DNA from: an uncultured Fidelibacterota bacterium
GTDB taxonomy: Bacteria; Marinisomatota; Marinisomatia; SCGC-AAA003-L08; GCA-002707645
NCBI GenBank assembly: GCA_913020255.1
Contig: CAJWAW010000026.1
Coordinates: 1-9,451 of the forward strand
Reading direction: 5' to 3'
DNA length: 9,451 bases
Under the pieces are notes generated by a model. It was not told the origin of the DNA, did not search any database, and saw only the letters and a list, made by a program, of their open reading frames with translations. Numbering within the stretch: the first letter of the stretch is position 1; every line of letters begins with the position of its first letter. The position numbers and the translations under genes were made by a program. Positions 7,360 through 9,451 of this stretch are shown one piece after another.

Positions 7360-8144
7360 AAAATTTTCCTAATTTCACTAGTATAGTTTTCTACTGCTTC
7401 TCTTATATTATCAATAGTTCCATTTTTAAACTGTAAAATTCCTCTAGATACATTAATTAATGATAAATAATTTTTTTCACCAGTTAGTATAGATTTCTTT
7501 AAATTTCCACCTTGAAATCCAATTCCAGGCATTAACCAAGGTAAATTTCTAGAAACTTTATCAATATCAATTAAATGCTCTTCATTAGTAGCTCCAACTA
7601 CTATACCTACATTATTTTTAACATTCATTTTATTAGATAGCTCAACAACTAGTTTATATAACGCACTATCTTTTATTAATTGTTTTTGGAAATCAGATGA
7701 TCCTTCATTAGAAGTTAAAGCTAAAATAAAAACACCTTTATCTTTATCGAATTCTACAAAGGGTTTAATTGAATCTTTACCCATATATGGAGTAACTGTC
7801 ACACTATCAAAATTGAATTGTTCAAAAATTGCTTCCGCATAATATTTTGAAGAATTACCTATATCTCCCCTTTTTGCATCTGCTATTGTAATGGCTTTAT
7901 TACCAATATATGATTGAAGATTCTCTAGTAAAAAAAAACCTTTGGATCCATGTCTTTCATAAAAAGCAAAATTAAATTTATAAACCGGACATATTTCTAT
8001 AGTAGCATCAATAATATCCTCAATGTATTTACCCATATAATCTAAGGATGTATTCTTTAAATTTCGATTATCAACATCTAATCCAAGGCATAATCGATTA
8101 TTTTTAAAAATACAGTGATTTTTCAATAATTTATTAAAAGACAT
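7356..8144 (-). CDS. pyrF: Orotidine 5'-phosphate decarboxylase (PyrF type 2)
   Basis: PyrF decarboxylates OMP to UMP, the last step of de novo pyrimidine synthesis. The 262-residue product is a TIM-barrel enzyme of the longer 'type 2' subfamily. LCLGLDVD (18-25) holds the first conserved aspartate, and PVYKFNFAFYE (53-63) holds Lys56. The active-site signature ADAKRGDIGN (88-97) provides Asp89, Lys91 and Asp94. The phosphate-binding end is PGIGFQGG (206-213) and NVSRGI (231-236) with Arg234. It is the first gene of the long minus-strand run, starting 66 bp from the divergent acetyltransferase. No Shine-Dalgarno sequence precedes its ATG. No pyrR-type attenuator or hairpin is apparent in the short leader, so regulation by UMP is not visible here. 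Confidence 0.95.
   Translation of the reverse strand: MSFNKLLKNHCIFKNNRLCLGLDVDNRNLKNTSLDYMGKYIEDIIDATIEICPVYKFNFAFYERHGSKGFFLLENLQSYIGNKAITIADAKRGDIGNSSKYYAEAIFEQFNFDSVTVTPYMGKDSIKPFVEFDKDKGVFILALTSNEGSSDFQKQLIKDSALYKLVVELSNKMNVKNNVGIVVGATNEEHLIDIDKVSRNLPWLMPGIGFQGGNLKKSILTGEKNYLSLINVSRGILQFKNGTIDNIREAVENYTSEIRKIL
7367..7370 (-). promoter_or_regulatory. pyrE ribosome-binding site (AGGA)
   Basis: AGGA on the minus strand is 7 nt upstream of the pyrE ATG at 7359 and lies within the last codons of pyrF. It is one of the few well-spaced Shine-Dalgarno sequences in this operon, so pyrE can be initiated by direct ribosome recruitment as well as by coupling. Confidence 0.55.
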
Positions 8145-8210
8145 ATTTATTATGGTATTTGTTTTAGTAATTTACTATTATATAAATTTACAATGTAATT
8201 TTGATACAAT
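8145..8210. promoter_or_regulatory. Divergent promoter region between pyrF operon and acetyltransferase gene
   Basis: This 66-bp AT-rich spacer lies between two divergently oriented start codons, so promoters for both must lie here or reach into the flanking genes. On the minus strand a perfect TATAAT (8182-8177) is about 33 nt from the pyrF ATG and would fit a -10 box with a leader near 26 nt; no good -35 is seen. On the plus strand TATAAA (8181-8186) could serve the acetyltransferase with a very short leader. Such hexamers are common by chance in AT-rich DNA. The presence of promoters is likely; the exact boxes are tentative. Confidence 0.45.
8184..8202. promoter_or_regulatory. Near-palindrome, candidate operator
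   Basis: The core TTACA-A-TGTAA (8188-8198) is a perfect inverted repeat around one central base. It extends to 19 bp (8184-8202) with a single mismatched pair, 8187/8199. It sits between the two start codons and next to or overlapping the possible promoter elements, where a dimeric regulator could control both directions. No regulator gene is adjacent. AT-richness makes short palindromes more likely by chance, so this is a candidate only. Confidence 0.3.
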
Positions 8211-8774
8211 ATGAAACAATTATCACTAAATATAATAGATGATTCTATTGTTGAAACAGTAGCTTCTTCTTCATTCAATTATAAGATTGAAATAATAAAA
8301 AGTATTGGTAAAGCAGATGCAAACCAAGTAATTGATATCTCTAAAGATTTGGCTGATAAATATGGTAACCATTTATTAATATCAGAAAAAAATATACTTA
8401 AATATTTCAACAACGAAACTCTCCCTTTTGTCGCGAGGTATAAAAATAAAATTATTGGATATATTATAGGTGTTCCTCTAGAATATTTCAATCAAGAAAG
8501 TTGGTGCAGATATGATGTCAATTTAAATAAAAACAATACAATTTACACCTATGCTTTTATAATAAATAAAAAATTCAGAAAAAAAGGAGGATTTGCTAAA
8601 ACATTAAAGTTGATTTATTTAAATTGGGCAAAAAAGAAAGGATATAAATATGTTAGTGGCCATGTAACACAAGGCCTATCAAGTCAATTTTCTAAGGATA
8701 CTGAAATTATAAAAATATTTCCTAATTGGTATGGACAAAAACTACCATATGAATATTATAGACGATTACTTTAA
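8211..8774 (+). CDS. GNAT-family N-acetyltransferase, substrate unknown
   Basis: This 187-residue protein is the only plus-strand gene in the window. Residues about 70-175 show the GNAT pattern. A beta strand, LPFVARYKNKIIGYIIG (71-87), matches the usual 'x-V-A-x-x-x-x-x-I-V-G' strand pair. IYTYAFIINKKFRKKGG (111-127) is beta-4 leading into motif A. The acetyl-CoA loop is KKGGFA (124-129), close to the consensus [RQ]xxGx[GA] but with Lys at the first position, and helix AKTLKLIYLNWAKKKGYKYV (129-148) follows. The first 60 residues look like a family-specific N-terminal part, and the C-terminus (NWYGQKLPYEYYRRLL) is aromatic-rich. It presumably transfers acetyl from acetyl-CoA to an amine, but I cannot name the substrate. 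No Shine-Dalgarno sequence precedes the ATG. It is convergent with the repeat-protein gene. Confidence 0.75.
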   Translation: MKQLSLNIIDDSIVETVASSSFNYKIEIIKSIGKADANQVIDISKDLADKYGNHLLISEKNILKYFNNETLPFVARYKNKIIGYIIGVPLEYFNQESWCRYDVNLNKNNTIYTYAFIINKKFRKKGGFAKTLKLIYLNWAKKKGYKYVSGHVTQGLSSQFSKDTEIIKIFPNWYGQKLPYEYYRRLL

Positions 8775-8843
8775 TTGTTGAAAATTAAATTTATACATTT
8801 AAAAAAATTTATTTAAAGAATATTTATTAAAATCAATAATAAG

Positions 8844-9451
8844 TTAATTTGAAAGTATAACCTCAACTATTCTTACAAGGTCAACAATATTTATTATAGA
8901 ATCATTATAAAAATCTGCAGCACATTGCTGTTCATCACTTAAGGTGCCTCCAAGAATAAAGTCAATAATAGCAATTAAATCAAGCACATCTATAGAATCA
9001 TCTTCAATAACATCGCCTGTTCCACAGCTATCACAAGATTCATTCCATAGCTGTTCAAATAGATATATTTCATTGTCTTCGCAAGGGAAATTAATATTAG
9101 GTTCATATGTATCAGAATCATAGCATACATTTTCAATACAATCACCACAATCATCAATTTCAGAATCACCTCCACAAAAACCAGCGCAATCTAATTCAGA
9201 ATCACCATTACAAACACCTGCACAATCTTCTGTAGCATCACCATCGCAAGTTCCAACGCAATCTAATTCAGAATCACCATTACAAACACCTGCACAATCT
9301 TCTATAGCATGACCATCGCAAGTTCCAGCGCAATCTAATTCAGAATCACCATTACAAACACCTGCACAATCTTCTGTAGCATCACCATCGCAAGTTCCAG
9401 CGCAATCTAATTCAGAATCACCATTACAAACACCTGCACAATCTTCTGTAG
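8844..9451 (-). CDS. Secreted cysteine-rich repeat protein with C-terminal dockerin-like domain (partial, N-terminus beyond the window)
   Basis: An open frame enters from the window end and stops with TAA at 8844, giving the last 201 residues. Numbering from the first full codon, residues 3-98 are eight 12-residue units of form DCAGxCxGDxxx, alternating between an EL-ending and a TE-ending type. The gene is therefore acidic, and each unit carries two cysteines. A Cys-containing linker (99-144) follows. The C-terminal part (145-201) resembles a type I dockerin: two calcium-loop-like segments, D146..D150..D154..D157 and D179..D183..N187..D190, each followed by a hydrophobic helix (LIAIIDFIL, LVRIVEVIL). 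Both loops lack the usual Asn at position 3. Such repeats occur in large surface or secreted proteins of marine FCB bacteria. No sorting domain follows the dockerin-like part. Function is unknown. Confidence 0.75.
   Translation of the reverse strand, partial: TEDCAGVCNGDSELDCAGTCDGDATEDCAGVCNGDSELDCAGTCDGHAIEDCAGVCNGDSELDCVGTCDGDATEDCAGVCNGDSELDCAGFCGGDSEIDDCGDCIENVCYDSDTYEPNINFPCEDNEIYLFEQLWNESCDSCGTGDVIEDDSIDVLDLIAIIDFILGGTLSDEQQCAADFYNDSIINIVDLVRIVEVILSN
9169..9451 (-). repeat. 72-bp tandem repeat array inside the cysteine-rich protein gene
   Basis: Four copies are in view: 9169-9240, 9241-9312, 9313-9384 and 9385-9451 (67 bp, cut by the window end). The third and fourth copies are identical over the visible 67 bp. 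The second differs from the third at three positions, all changing the protein (Ala to Val, Asp to His, Thr to Ile). The first differs only in its opening 12 bases (six changes), where the array grades into the linker. Each copy encodes two 12-residue DCAG units, so the reading frame is preserved whatever the copy number. Confidence 0.92.

Noticed and set aside
8145..8210. Pyrimidine-responsive attenuator or riboswitch in the pyrF leader
   Set aside because: The spacer is only 66 bp, with no stem-loop plus U-run and no leader peptide. Nothing supports attenuation.
8279..8491. Minus-strand open frame opposite the acetyltransferase
   Set aside because: It is antisense to a gene with clear GNAT motifs; its hydrophobic translation is typical of AT-rich antisense frames.
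8775..8843. Possible bidirectional terminator between the convergent acetyltransferase and repeat-protein genes
   Set aside because: The best pairing, AATTAAATTT with AAATTTATTT, is imperfect and purely A/T, with no G/C stem. A terminator is expected here but cannot be shown.
8990..9175. Small minus-strand open frame in the 3' part of the repeat-protein gene
   Set aside because: It is an alternative frame of the repeat/dockerin gene. The frame ending at 8844 has the repeat periodicity and the dockerin-like pattern.
9169..9451. CRISPR-like periodic repeat
   Set aside because: The period is 72 bp with no unique spacers, repeats are contiguous, and the frame encodes DCAG units throughout. It is a coding tandem repeat.

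Overview
This AT-rich window (by eye well over two thirds A+T) looks like the chromosome of a marine FCB-group bacterium. The best guess is Candidatus Marinimicrobia (SAR406). That guess rests on the composition, the sporadic Shine-Dalgarno sequences, the PgsB/PgsC/PgsW set, and a secreted protein with DCAGxCxGD repeats and a dockerin-like C-terminus. It is pattern recognition, not a database result.

Positions 1-8144 hold nine minus-strand genes packed head to tail with overlaps or gaps of 5 bp or less. In transcription order they are pyrF, pyrE, a secreted cyclophilin-type prolyl isomerase, dsbD, a TlpA/ResA-like thioredoxin, an RlmB-type rRNA 2'-O-methyltransferase, pgsB, pgsC and pgsW (cut by the window start). 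This is very probably one operon. It runs from the last two steps of UMP synthesis, through a periplasmic folding and thiol-redox block, to a poly-gamma-glutamate synthesis and export module.

Positions 8145-8210 are a short divergent promoter region with a near-palindrome. It separates pyrF from a plus-strand GNAT acetyltransferase (8211-8774). A 69-bp convergent spacer follows. The minus strand then holds the C-terminal 201 residues of a secreted, cysteine-rich, acidic repeat protein (8844 to the window end). Its gene carries a 72-bp tandem array and ends in a divergent dockerin-type calcium-binding pair.

Most gene identities are clear from motifs. The parts that merit a second look are the gene grouping, the roughly 55-residue insertion in the cyclophilin domain, the pgsBCW set without a visible pgsA, and the nearly identical 72-bp coding repeats at the window edge. 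I found no RNA genes, insertion sequences or CRISPR arrays, and no gene-free stretch over 300 bp.
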